A stretch of DNA of 64,000 nucleotides from Sphaerosporella brunnea (GCA_008704415.1 VXIS01000244.1:1-64000); one strand, 5' to 3'; counted from the stretch's first letter, positions 11,173 through 22,407 are shown. Notes: generated by a model from the letters alone, not told the origin. Program-made: numbers and translations.

Positions 11173-13506
11173 TACGGCTGGGGTGGGATGGCAAATCGTA
11201 TTACAGCAGCAAGAATATCAAGGAATTGAGTCGCCAGAGCGAAGGTAAGGTGTTGTTAATCATGGTGACTCACTCACTCACTCTCATTACGTCTGTCCGA
11301 GGTGGGGTTTCTGAGTGCAACGGCACGTAGAGGATGCTTTGAGAGTAAGCCACACGTTGATGTGTGCACACACACAACACCCGTAGAATTCACCCCATTG
11401 GTATTTCTCCCGGTGCGGGGATTCAATGTTTCTTATAACGAACTGCCGCAATCGTGCCTACCCTACGCAATGGATCAATAGTTTTTGTCGAGCAAAGTGT
11501 GGTGCATAGACAGAAGCTCCAAACAGCATCTTCTCGTACGGTAGCTAGAAATCTGGCTCTACTCTAGATGCTGGTGGCCTACAAAGGCATGTCATTGAAG
11601 TGCACGGCTCTGTGTATCTCGGATGTATCTAAGCATGAAAACCCCCAAAAACGTCGGATAGTTCCTGCAGGCATGGCATGTGTGTCCTCTGCAAACGATC
11701 AAACAATATTCTTCCTCCCTGCGAAGAACTTGTGGGGGGTTTTTTTGTTGTTTTTTTTTTTTTTTTTACAGTAATCTCGACCTATTTGCAAACCAGCCCC
11801 AAGCCCCCTCGCCACAGGAAAATCCGGTAGATACATGAGGTCCTGCAGCACAAGTTGTAATCAAGTGCGGCGAGGAAGAAGGATTGCCGCCAAGTCAGGT
11901 AACGGCACCAGTTTCTTGTTCCATTCGCAGCCCTTAAGGAGAAAGAAAAAAATACTTACGGTGTCCTGGTGGAGTAGTTCGGTTGTACTCTGAGGTTCAC
12001 TTCGGAGTATTATCAGCGGATGGGCGACTCATGCAATATCACTCACCTCACTGTCGGCTTCCCCGGAGAGTCAGCCGCGCCCGCCGGCGGGTCCACAGAT
12101 TGGCTTGTTCAGGCCATGTTAAACGAGAGGGCTCGGTGCCAGTTTGTAGGGTAGGAAGTAAGTTCAAATAAATGGCTATCATGCTCGGTACACCCTAAAT
12201 TGCTGAAAACCCCCCAGTGTAGAGTACCCCCGGAGTGGTGAATACATATGCAAGCAGATAATGGTTCAACCTCGAGTGGATTTCATCATCAAACACCCCC
12301 CGCACTCGCACACGCACTGACACCTGCTGGCACTCGGTTCCACAGATCGAGTCCGCCGCTTCACTTTGATCACCTAAAATCTGGTCATCGGTTTATCAGA
12401 CCCGTGGATCCTCAGGCCCTTCATCTTGAATTGCAAGAGCTTTCAACGTCGGATTCCAGCGTGCCATCGCCTTCTAAAGTGTGAGCATCCAAGCTGTGAG
12501 TTGGTGCCGCATGATACGCTCAAAGTACACTGAGTTCATGGAACCAAATCCATGACCCCATCTGATTGGCGATCCACCATCGCTGTTGCGGCGCCGGCGG
12601 AGGTGCCTGCTGCTTAGGGGTCTGCTACGTAGGTGTGGAGGATGCGAAGCCTGAGCCTCTCCTTGCAAACCTAAGGTATAGATGTCTTCAACCGTGCTTT
12701 AGGATATTTAGTCCGCTGAAAGTGATGACCTCGCTCACCTTGCGGCGCGGTGGTGCGTGCTGATGAACCGATCTCGGAGCATGTGAAGTATCATCGGAGA
12801 AGCTCGTCGCATGAGGCGCCAGCGTGTAACATTTGAAGAAGTCGAAAACCTCACACTCTCGCCATCAGCCAGAGATGTAATGTTTTTTATAGAGGAAAAA
12901 CCCTCGAAGGGGACAAAAACCTCTGCCACACGTCGGGTTGCTCTTTCTTCCACGTTTCGGGGGCCCTGCAGTATGCCATTTGCTCTTATCGTGCACAGTT
13001 ACACATTGTTCTTTTTCTTGTTCTGAGGAGAGGAAAAGAAGGAGGAAAGGAGGGAAAAACGGTATTTATAGGCGAGGATGAGGCTCTGTAGGGTTTTGGT
13101 CGACCTTTTGGCCGACATTCTTGCAGAGTGCATACAAGTGGAGGAGTGTTAGTCTCTTACTCGCAGGTCCTCTCACGTCACCCTTCAGCTTCGCTGGACT
13201 TCCCATGGGATCAGTGTGACTGGAGGCTCGCATGCTGAAATATCCACATCCAAGTGAGAGAGTTCAGCCTCGGAGTAAGGCAATTCTTGCACATCTCGCT
13301 TTGCTGAGTGTAGAGTAATTATTGTGGGTACTGTATTATAGGTTTTGGGGAGTTTGTAGGCGAGTTTTTGAGATCACAAAAACGTGTCTGGAGTCGCTTA
13401 AACCCGACAAAACCGCGGGGTCCTTAATACCGTCTCATGGCCGCTCACTCGCACCAAAGTCGAGCGTTGAACACAAATGAGGGTGCGTTGCAATTGAGTG
13501 GGTCGA
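11173..13506. other. 2.3-kb right-arm stretch without a recognisable gene
   Basis: Mirror of 3375-5693, with a T-rich insertion at about 11741-11767 that is absent on the left. No supported coding region. Confidence 0.5.
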
Positions 13507-13916
13507 TACCATATTTTCTTGCGAACAAGGCAATGACGCTAGTAATAAACTACTTGGAATCCGCAGATTTTTAATAGAGTGGATTGACCTGGGGTGAACA
13601 GAGCCGAGATGGTGGGTGCACGGATGGAAGGAACTGATATGCGCCACACACTCACAATTTCTGCTCTCCGTTGTTTACACTTTTTGCCTCCTGCTCGTTA
13701 AAGACAAGCTGCAGCGCTTTCGGAACTTGAAGCCTCCCGCTTCTCTCCTCAAATGACAGACCTGATTTAATGTCCGGCTTCATGTTTTGCAGGCGAGTGG
13801 CTGGGAGTGGCGTCGCGAGGTTGAAGTGTCATTTTTTACGGTCACAACTACTTTTGCTACTAGAAAAAGACCGACTTTCGCGCCGTCATTTCCCTTGTTC
13901 GCGAGAAAATACGGTA
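13507..13916. mobile_element. 410-bp MITE with TACCRTATTTTC ends (right copy)
   Basis: Mirror of 2965-3374, same inverted termini and length. Confidence 0.75.
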
Positions 13917-14309
13917 GTTGCTGAAGAACTCGCGAACTTGGGATTTTTTTGAGATTCAGGGCCCTCTAGAGATCATGTGTCCCGGTCACCAGGGAGGTTC
14001 TCACGCAGGAACCTAACTTGTTGGTCACCGTCACTTCCGCTCTGTACGTGCATGGAAATATGTCATTCTAGCAAAAAACCTGTCACTGCCGATCAAGTTC
14101 TCTAGCACTGTGAACTGTCCAACAAAACATTCGCTTTTCAAAACACCAACATCCCAAAGCGCCCGCGCCTTTCCTTCTTCCCAGGTCTAAGCAGCGTCTA
14201 TGCCTCCGGTAACTTAAGTTGGGAGGGCAAGGACTTGAACTGGTGCTCCTCAAACCTATAGTTGGACGTAGACCCGGAATCTTCCTCATCATCGGCGTCA
14301 GGCTCAACG
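13917..14309. other. Interval between MITE and transposon, nothing assigned
   Basis: Mirror of 2572-2964. Confidence 0.5.
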
Positions 14310-15197
14310 TATGATGCAGGCAGCCTTAAACCGTGACCAAGCAGGGGGGTTTTGAAACACCTGTTACCCGGCTGCAAGCGAGCGAGTGATATTTTCTGAT
14401 GACTTGTGTCACAACCAACGGCCGGAGCTCAACCCCGAATGCTGGTATTTAAGGCGATAACACCTTGTCGGCAAATTGCTGAGTGTCGTAAACATCTCCA
14501 GCCGGGTAGGCTTCCAGAATACGCTCGACCTTTTCAAAGTAGCATAGTATTTGGTCAGGAGGCACCGCCTTCAAACCCTGAGGAACTGCTGTTTCGCGAA
14601 GCATACCCACATTTCTTCCTTGGGAACACCTTTGTTCCCCACTGGTACTCAATGGGATTAGTTTCAGGGTGAAATTTGGGTAAGAAGATGCAAATGTGGC
14701 CACGCTTTAGGATCTCCTCTTCAGGCTGGGTCTTTTGTTTGAAGTCCTGCTCTTGAGCAACCACACCTCTGGCGCAGCGATCGCATTGTTTCAAACCGGC
14801 TGGATCCAGATTACCACCTTTCTTACAACATTGAACTCCTTTGGAATGTTGTCTCTGTTATTGCTACAGGTTCTTCATCGACCGTCGCCCCAGCTGCAGC
14901 TTGCGCCTCGGAGGCAGCCTGCGCAGCTTCGGCTGCAGCTTGTGCCTCAGCGTGCCTTTTTTTCCTCCATAAGGTGATTCTGCACGGGGTTTGCGTGTGG
15001 GGTCTCGCCATTTCTAAAGCTTGACGAAGGCAGCTTCAGGTTTTTCAGTGAGTGGTGTTGCCAGTGGATTTTTTGTGCATTGAGGAGCGCCCTTATCGCG
15101 ATGCGGGTGCTCATTGACTATCACTCGCTCGCTTGCAGCCAGGTAACAGGTGTTTCAAACCCCTGCTTGGTCGCGGTTTAAGGCTGCCTGCATCATA
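14310..15197 (-). mobile_element. Tc1/mariner-like DNA transposon relic (right copy)
   Basis: Mirror of 1684-2571 with the same ~80-bp inverted ends, TA termini and frameshifted DDE transposase tail (about 14449-14781 on the minus strand). Its presence in both arms shows it was inserted before the palindrome formed. Confidence 0.8.
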
Positions 15198-16527
15198 CCG
15201 GATTGCCGATTGAGTACAGAGTGAGGCAATATCCAGAGGGGTGGAGGCGATGCGGGGTGTTGGAGGTGCCGGGGGACCTCAGATTGTCTTGCATGTCACT
15301 CCCCTACCGTTCCTTTCAATTGCGGGGTATCTTACACCACAAAATGTTGTACCCTCCCCAAAGTTCGCTACATTACTGTGGACATAATGTCAAGGAAATC
15401 GGACCAGTCTTTTCTGCGTCCTAGAATTACAAATCCCCAGCCCGAAATGGTGAAAGCTACCTAACCTACCCTAACTAAATGAACTTCAGGGAAAACGCAG
15501 CAGAAGCAACAACGACTATCTACCCAAACCAAAACCACCGAGAGAATCGTTCCTTAGGAATACTTTCAAGCTTTCCTTCGAAAGTCAGAGTCCGTTTTCG
15601 GTGCACAATGTTAAAAATCGCGAGGTGGTACATACGAGACTTCAAGCCGGAATATAATATCAAATAGCGAAAGGGGAAGGGCTGTCCCAGTTAAAGTATC
15701 TCCTAGGCAACGTAGGTAGGCTCGTCCTTTTCAGTATCGCAGGTGTCTCGAACGTTGCACGCCGGGTATCAAAGGTTGCATATCGTGGCACGCCGAACAT
15801 TATCTCGGCTCTGCATCTTGGATCTCGGATCTCGCGCCAGAAGGGCAAGGTTGCATGCATCTTAATTGAAAATCCTCACATTGTTCCCCTAACCGATCCC
15901 TCTCCCATCCTTCGCCATCGTGCATATATGTGGGATGAGGATATGTGTGTGCGTGTGTAATCAAATTTAATGTCCGCATGCAGGCTCGCTAGACTATGGC
16001 AGACTACCTAATGTATATCCTGTCCGCCGCCTTATCGATATTATCTCATGCGGCTACCCTAGATACTTAACAAAGGTAACTAAGAAAAGGAAAAAAAGGA
16101 AAAACACCAAAAACTGCCATGGCCGGGCCAGCAGAATCAACAGAGGCCTCTTCGAGTCCAGAGAAGCCAGGATCATTGTCAAACGGTGGGTACGTTCTTC
16201 CAATCCCAAGATAGCATTGAACTTCACCCTTAGTACTGGACCGTAGACGATCTCGGTTCTGCGAAATGCTAAACACCTTCGGACCGGCGCGCGCTCGTAC
16301 TCAGATGGTTTACTTGAGATGGACCACACACTTTGTTGGTTTCCTTTGTTATTTCCTTTGTTCTTGATTCTGTATTACGTCTCCTAACCTCACATATGGC
16401 CATAACTGAAAGACTGCATACCGAATAAATAAATAATTGATTAAATAATTAATCAATTAATCAATTAATACCTTCGGACCGTCATTCCCTATCCCCCTAC
16501 TCCTCCTCCTCCTCAAAAACCACCGCC
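15198..16527. other. Outer right arm, no clear gene
   Basis: Short ORFs only. An AT-rich block of TTAAT/AATTG units lies at 16428-16470, upstream of the small ORF at 16528. Confidence 0.5.
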
Positions 16528-16764
16528 ATGGCCAACCTTGGTATCTCGCAGAAACTGCAGGAATGGCTTTCTATTCCCCGAACAACTCCACTCCTGACTG
16601 CCACCGGGGATGCTTCCAACCCCAAACCTTCTCCACCGAGCACCAAAGGCCTCCCACCGAACGCACTCCCTAAAAAGGCGCTCTCGGCTCTGCTTGCCAC
16701 TCACCGGAATCAATCCTTCGCAGTTTGCCGAGGTATGGTGCTGTGCTCGGGGGTGGGGCTATAA
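16528..16764 (+). CDS. Small hypothetical ORF or first exon (78 aa)
   Basis: Starts in good context (ACCGCCATGG) with MANLGISQKLQEW and a Pro/Ser-rich stretch. The left-arm counterpart (98-350, minus) has an extra T in the first half and an extra G in the second. These shift the frame and give a different tail (ESILRSLPRYGAVLGGG), so at least one copy has an error. I do not recognise a family. It could be exon 1 of a gene disrupted by the tandem array that follows. Confidence 0.25.
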   Translation: MANLGISQKLQEWLSIPRTTPLLTATGDASNPKPSPPSTKGLPPNALPKKALSALLATHRNQSFAVCRGMVLCSGVGL

Positions 16765-16880
16765 TCAAACAAGTTCGTTAGCTCTAAGCTCTGGAGTTCT
16801 TGAAGAGGATGAGGCTTATGGTGTTCGCTGTGACATACCTACTGACGGGAGTTCTCGCTCCGAAATTCGCCCTTTCCATC

Positions 16881-17486
16881 CATCAATCCCCTACCCATCC
16901 TAGCCCTCCTCTTCCACCTCGGTTGTGGTTGCTTGTGGTGTTTATTGTAGATGAGGTGGGGCTGTAATCAAGCGCTTCCGTTAGCGCTGTCGTCCTTGAA
17001 GATGAGAGGATGATACTTACGGTCTTGGGTGTGACATCGTCACTGATGGGGGGCTAATCGATCCGGCTTCCTCCTGCATCTCTCATCCATCAATCCCCTA
17101 CCCATCCTAGCCCTCCTCTTCCACCTCGGTTGTGGTTGCTTGTGGTGTTTATTGTAGATGAGGTGGGGCTATAATCAAACGCTTCCGTTAGCACTGTCGT
17201 TCTTGAAGATGAGAGGATGATACTTACGGTCTTGGGTGTGACATCGTCACTGATGGGGGGTTGATTGATCCTTCATCCTCCTGCCGGCTGCATTCTCGTC
17301 CATCGATTCCCTACCCATCCTAGCCCTCCTCTCCCACCTCGGTTGTGGTTGCTTGTGGTGTTTATTGTAGATGAGGTGGGGCTATAATCAAACGCTTCCG
17401 TTAGCACTGTCGTTCTTGAAGATGAGAGGATGATACTTACGGTCTTGGGTGTGACATCGTCACTGATGGGGGGTTAATCGATCCGG
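16881..17486. repeat. Tandem array, three ~207-213-bp units plus a degenerate one
   Basis: Units start at about 16881, 17088 and 17301, each beginning CATC(A/G)ATTCC or CATCAATCCC followed by CTACCCATCCTAGCC. Each contains GATGAGGTGGGGCT, CTTCCGTTAGC and GATGATACTTACGGTCTTGG. A diverged unit at about 16756-16880 lies partly inside the palindrome arm. The unit has splice-donor-like ACTTAC on the minus strand but no long ORF. The following 262 bp contains short repeats of an ACAAACGTGG type. Confidence 0.85.
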
Positions 17487-17748
17487 TCCAAACCCGAAGT
17501 CTTCTGCTAGGTACGCTTGGAGGTCTTCGAGCCACACACACAACGTGGTCGGAGACCCACACCCACAGACAAACGTGGGTCCAAGAACCCACAGACAGAC
17601 AAACGTGGACACAACCTCGCCCGACAATGCAAGGGACAGAAAACTCGACATCGGAATGCTAAGTCCTATTAGCAACTGTTTCTCTTCGGTCAGCAGGGGG
17701 AGTAACTTACCAGCGGCCCCATCCCCTTTTTTTTTTTTTTTTTTTTTT

Positions 17749-20394
17749 TTATGAACCGAAAACGGTCCATGCGGCCGCCATGCCGGCCGCAACAAGCCCC
17801 AGTCCCACGGCGCCAACGATGGAGCCGAAGCGTCCAGTCGTTGGCTTCTGGGTGCCGCGGGGTGGGCTCTTCATAGGACCCAACCGCCGCGATGTCGAGA
17901 ACCGCATTATACGGTGCTCAGGAACCGAAGGGGCCGGGGAAGGCGACGCAGTCACTTTTTCTTCGTGACTGCGAAGCGTACCACGGCGCGGCTCCTGAGC
18001 GTACGGCCTCGACACGCCTGCACCCAGACGCGGAGACAGAGCAGGCTGCCACTCGGGAACATACCAGTGTGGCCCACGCCACGACTGGTTGCTCCCGAAA
18101 GATGGTTCCAGAGGGACGTCCACCGACCCCTCCTGATACGTGATCGTCGGACTCACAGTATCCTGAACCATCGAGACCTGCGGCGGAACCACGCAGACCG
18201 ACTCCCCTTGGACAGTGGGAATTGTCGAAGACTGTCCAAGGGGTTGGCCAGAGAATCCATTGAGCGGAACAGACTGGGTCTGCTCCGGTGGCACAGTCGC
18301 CGGAATCTCTGCAGTCGGAGCCGCAGGAGGACTCGGAGCTGTCGGACAGAGCGGTGCGGTCGGAGTTGCCTCCGCCTTTTCCGTCTGGGACTGTGCTCTC
18401 TCAGCCTCCTGCTTTTCCTCCTGGGGAGGCTGCTGATGCCCTGACTGAGCAGGAACATCTGCAGGACCTCCCGCCCTGTCGGCTGCGGCTTGGTTCGCCT
18501 GCTCACGAAGAGCAGCGATTTCTCGCTCAAGCCTGGCAACCTCCTCGCATTTGGAGCGGATTCTGGTCTCCATGTCCAGTTGCGCCAACTTCCGTCGGGC
18601 CATATGGGTCAGACGTCGCTTCGCATGTCGGCGGCGTTTCTCTTCGCAGATAGACGCCAGCCGAGGCTGAAGACGGCGAAGACGCTCCTCCTTCTTCAGC
18701 TGGACTTGAAGCTCCCCCGTTCGTCGTGCCCGTTCCTCCAAAGCTTGGCGTGTTTTTTCAACACGCATGTAGAGTGAGTCTAGCATGTTGCTAAATTCCG
18801 ACCATCTTTCAATCCGCTGCTGGGGAGAAGACGTCAAGAAGGACTCGTTCACCCGGTTTAAGTCCCGCGCTTCGGCCGGGTAGAACGTATAGTCCATCTT
18901 GGGATCCAAAGCGAGTATGCCCCTGAGTTTCTCAAAGTACACGTCCTTGATCCTTTGGTCCTTCTCCTGTTCCAGTTGAGCATCTCTTAGCCTTTTCTCT
19001 ACCTGCATGCGGACGCGCGACTCGAGAGCGTCGAAGGCAGAAGAGACCGTCGTCATAGAAGCCAACTGTTCCATCAAAGTTCGCTTTGCAAAGTCTTTGA
19101 GCCTCCGGTCGCAATGCGCGAAGTTCTCCTTGAGATCCTTGGGAATGCTCTTGTCCAATGCTTGCTCGAAGGTCGCCAGGGATTTCCACATCCTCTCGAC
19201 GAAAGCCTCGATCTCTGCTTTCTTTTCGGCGTTTTGCTTCTTCTTCGCCTCAAGCTTGTCGGAGTTCCGCCTGATGAAGTCTTCCTGCTTCATCTGTCTG
19301 CGAGCGTCGCCGGGGCGCTTTTCAACCATTTCCCGCTGTTTGAGCTCTTCGACTCGCGCCAGGATCAATTGCTTGAGTCCCTGGAGTCGCTGATCGAGCG
19401 CGGGCATCTTCGCAAGCTGGTCGCATTCCTCGAACAACTCAAACTCCTGAAGAGTTTTGAGAATGTCCTCCTGCTCCGCTTTCCAAAACGGCTTGTCCAA
19501 AAGCTGTGCAAGCTCAGCGATCAGAGCATGCACCTTTTTGGCAGCTTGCGTTGCGGGTTTCATCGGGGCCCCGGGTTGAACTAAACGTTGGTCAGTAAGG
19601 GGTTTTCTTTTGGTAGGGTTGCGGGACTTACTTTTTTTCTTCAGCTCATTTTGCCACTCTGACAGTTGGATAACGGCCGCCTTGAGATTTCTCTTCAAGT
19701 TGGCCAAATCATCGCGGTGGTCCACAATGAACTGCAGTTGGGCGAGCCTTGAAGCAGCCTCGGCTAGCTTTTCGATAGCGGCGTTGAGGTCACCAACTAG
19801 TCCCTTGTCCCGGTATTCTTTGCCTGTGCAAACGAGCTGTTTCAGCTCCTGCAAGATTTCTCCCGCAGAAAGCTGAGAGTTGGCCGAAGGCCGACTCTGT
19901 ATGTCGCTCTGGCACGACGTAGGCAAAGTACCATCAGACGAAGGTTCGACCGTAGTCGAGGAAGTTGCGTAATTGGCGCCTTGACCCTTTCTCTTGGCCA
20001 TGGAGACGTCTCTCACTAGATCGCCAACATCAGGGTCTGCCCGGGCTTCGCGTTTCCGAGGATTCGCTACTACGGGCTTTGTCATAGCCGGAAGAGACAC
20101 CGAAGTGCTGCTGGGAATCGTGGGTTTCTGCGAGGGACCCAGCCGCTTTCCGACCGCGTCGACAGAGTCGTCGCCATCACTCATGATCACGTCACGGGTG
20201 GAAGTTCGTGGTTCATTTATGGGGTTTCCCGACCACTGCTTTCCGCTATCGTCGCTAGCACCTTGAGAGGAGGATGCTGGTTGCTGGGGATTCGCTGGAG
20301 ACTGCTGCGCAGGTCCAGCTCCCGAAGCACCGAGCACCGCACTCGCGGTGGTCGCGTTGGTAGCAGTCGGCTGAAGAGAGCTTGAAGTACTCAT
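17749..20394 (-). CDS. Coiled-coil protein with C-terminal membrane anchor
   Basis: The first ATG of the frame is at 20394 (MSTSSSLQPTATN). The frame stays open to TAA at 17749-17751, 881 residues unspliced. A 51-bp stop-free segment (19581-19631) has perfect intron signals (GTAAGT, TACTGAC, TTTAG). Splicing it gives 864 residues. The N-terminal ~170 residues are Ser/Ala/Pro-rich and low complexity. The middle (about 200-700) is dense in Lys/Glu/Arg/Leu with strong coiled-coil character. A Pro/Gln-rich linker follows, and the last ~22 residues (IVGAVGLGLVAAGMAAAWTV) form a single hydrophobic segment, as in a tail-anchored protein. The stop codon merges into a run of about 24 A on the coding strand. 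I do not recognise a family. A structural or tethering role on a membrane is only inference. Confidence 0.75.
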   Translation of the reverse strand: MSTSSSLQPTATNATTASAVLGASGAGPAQQSPANPQQPASSSQGASDDSGKQWSGNPINEPRTSTRDVIMSDGDDSVDAVGKRLGPSQKPTIPSSTSVSLPAMTKPVVANPRKREARADPDVGDLVRDVSMAKRKGQGANYATSSTTVEPSSDGTLPTSCQSDIQSRPSANSQLSAGEILQELKQLVCTGKEYRDKGLVGDLNAAIEKLAEAASRLAQLQFIVDHRDDLANLKRNLKAAVIQLSEWQNELKKKSKSRNPTKRKPLTDQRLVQPGAPMKPATQAAKKVHALIAELAQLLDKPFWKAEQEDILKTLQEFELFEECDQLAKMPALDQRLQGLKQLILARVEELKQREMVEKRPGDARRQMKQEDFIRRNSDKLEAKKKQNAEKKAEIEAFVERMWKSLATFEQALDKSIPKDLKENFAHCDRRLKDFAKRTLMEQLASMTTVSSAFDALESRVRMQVEKRLRDAQLEQEKDQRIKDVYFEKLRGILALDPKMDYTFYPAEARDLNRVNESFLTSSPQQRIERWSEFSNMLDSLYMRVEKTRQALEERARRTGELQVQLKKEERLRRLQPRLASICEEKRRRHAKRRLTHMARRKLAQLDMETRIRSKCEEVARLEREIAALREQANQAAADRAGGPADVPAQSGHQQPPQEEKQEAERAQSQTEKAEATPTAPLCPTAPSPPAAPTAEIPATVPPEQTQSVPLNGFSGQPLGQSSTIPTVQGESVCVVPPQVSMVQDTVSPTITYQEGSVDVPLEPSFGSNQSWRGPHWYVPEWQPALSPRLGAGVSRPYAQEPRRGTLRSHEEKVTASPSPAPSVPEHRIMRFSTSRRLGPMKSPPRGTQKPTTGRFGSIVGAVGLGLVAAGMAAAWTVFGS

Positions 20395-21247
20395 CTTGTC
20401 TGTAAAGTAAAAAAAAGGTAGAAGGAAAAAAAGGGCGATGGGGAGCGAGAAATGATCAAGTGCTATCTTGATCTTCGGAGGGACTCGATTTGAGATTGCA
20501 GTCAATATCAGAAGAAATTGGTGGAGCAGTCGTGGATCGATGAAGAGGAAAGAAGAGGAAGGGGAGGTAGAGGTGGGGTGTATCTGGAGCCTAGGGCTTG
20601 CACCTGTGATTTTGACCTAACCTTTGTACCCGCAATAGAAAAGTATTGGGTTGCGAGTGAGACGAAATGATTTGAATTTGCAAAATTTGTTGGGTTCATC
20701 ATCACTCATTCGTACCTAGGCCTAGATAAAAACCGAGTCCATGTTGAAAATTCCTCGGTACATCGACCTAAATACGCCGCCAAACGTGAGATTGTATCGT
20801 CGACGTCCGATCTGGTGGGGTGGTCGTGAGCGCATCTCTCCCGTCATGAATACAATTGACCGGCTAAGTTCATGTAATGACACTTGTAGCGATTCGCAAT
20901 AACTGCTACGTGCTTAGATGCAGTAAATTGTGAGTGTTACGGGTGATTTCTCTCGATCTTTAATCACTCGATTCACGGGCCTAGCGTGAACCCTCACTCT
21001 CTCACGAGTGAGTAGCGATGACGCGCTCAGGAGGTGATCTTATCTTTTCGATCTAGAACTAACGCGCTTTAAACCTTCGCTGGTTTGGGGTTACCCGGAG
21101 TACACGAGAATGATTTGGCTGTGGTCACGTCATGTGCAGGCGAGCGCGCGTCGAGCGAACGGAGCGGGGTGGATCTTTTCTATCTCATACGTGCAAGTGA
21201 AGCGACATTCTACGAGTCTACGTCTACGACCCGCTGCTGAATTTGCT
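20395..21247. other. 5' flank of coiled-coil gene and unassigned sequence
   Basis: Contains a pyrimidine-rich 5' leader ending TTTACAG just before the ATG on the minus strand, which could be a 5'-UTR intron acceptor. A ~50-bp segment near 21070-21120 (CTTCGCTGGTTTGGGGTTAC) recurs at 34733-34770. Confidence 0.5.
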
Positions 21248-21339
21248 GCCGTATTATCTCACTTAAGAGGCACACCTCTAATTAGGCAATTTTCACGCTG
21301 GTACGCGCCAAGACCGCTCAAAAGTGTGACTGATACGGA
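21248..21339. mobile_element. Internally deleted MITE copy
   Basis: About 92 bp that join the left end and right end of the MITE at 22489-23019 (CCGTATTATCTCACTTAAGA ... GTACGCGCCAAGACCGCT ... TACGG). The middle is missing, so this is a shortened derivative of that family. Confidence 0.7.
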
Positions 21340-21882
21340 CGACTAGTTACCCGGCTCTGGGTTGGGACCATATCTCGACTGTGACAGTTCTCAACACTCA
21401 GCAATGCGACCACAATTGCCAGTGAAGCGAAAGAACGTCTTAGGTAGGCGATAGTTTATTTGCATACGTTGATTTTGGCCCCATTGAGCGAATTTGGTTG
21501 TTGATGAAGTTCCGCATCCAGACACGGAGGGGGAGGGTAACCACTTTGAATCGAATGAAGCAGGTTTTACAGGAAGAATGGGATCGTATAATTATTGAAG
21601 AGATAACTAGAGAGATCTCTCGTCTTCCTACAGTCATGGCACGTTGTATTGCTGACAACGGTGGAAACAATTTTCATGGAGTGGGTTTCCCTTTTTTTTC
21701 GCTCTTTTTTTCACCTTCTTTGACTCTCGTTTCATGAATAGTTTGACGAATATTTCCTTATTCATATTACTCCCCACCATCATCTCTTTTTTGTAAGGCT
21801 ATAATTGATTTTTGGACAAAATGTGGATTTTTCTTTGTGACGTGATTACTGGGGTTTTTTGGTGGGTGGCCGACTTGATGGT
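21340..21882. other. Unassigned stretch between MITEs
   Basis: No gene recognised; an ORF at 21498-21737 has no family features. Confidence 0.4.
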
Positions 21883-22174
21883 GGATTGATAAGATAAGAG
21901 ATAATCTACGCGGCAATGTGGCTACGCCCCGTTTTTACGCTTCTCACCCGCCTGACTCTTCGCTGCCAATTGTGCCCTTTTTGTTCTTCCCGAGCTTCTT
22001 TTTCAGAATCCAGAGGTTTAGTCGCGGTTGCCATGACAAGAAGCCGGACGTTCAAGCGGATTTTGGTAAGGCGGTATTGTGGAGCGAGGGGCGTGGGCGT
22101 GCGGGCATAATCGCAGAATCTCACTCGACGGGAATTGAGATTGCCGCGTAGATTATCTCTTATCCTATCAATCC
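21883..22174. mobile_element. 292-bp MITE with ~34-bp TIRs
   Basis: Left terminus GGATTGATAAGATAAGAGAT continuing to AATCTACGCGGCAAT. The right terminus is its complement with one mismatch. No coding capacity. It abuts the next MITE, at 22176. Confidence 0.8.
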
Positions 22175-22175
22175 A

Positions 22176-22407
22176 CTACTCGACGGATTTTTAAGTATCC
22201 GGACACCCTGGACAGAAACCGCGCCCCACCAAAAAAGTTCCACCGAGGATAATATCGTAAGGAAAAAGCGAAATCTCCACTTCTTTGTGCCCAAAGGCTC
22301 GAGGGAGCTCTCAGCCTAAATTTGAGCTCAAGAACAGATTTTTTGGGTGAAAGAGAGTGGTCGGACAGGTTTCTGAGTGTCCGGATACTTAAAAATCCGT
22401 CGAGTAG
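22176..22407. mobile_element. 232-bp MITE with CTACTCGACGG ends
   Basis: Perfect inverted termini of about 31 bp starting CTACTCGACGGATTTTTAAG. The ends are similar to those of the element at 23555-24130 (TTACTCGGGGGATTTTTAAG), so they probably belong to one family. Confidence 0.85.

Larger units (their letters stand above)
8678..16877 (-). repeat. Right arm of the palindrome
   Basis: Reverse complement of 1-8175. Relative to the left arm it carries about 13 extra G at 8745-8758 and a run of about 17 extra T near 11751-11767, plus one-base indels near 16565 and 16710. The arm is continuous on its outer side with unique sequence and with a tandem array starting at 16881, so this arm is the one joined to the rest of the window. 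Confidence 0.95.
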
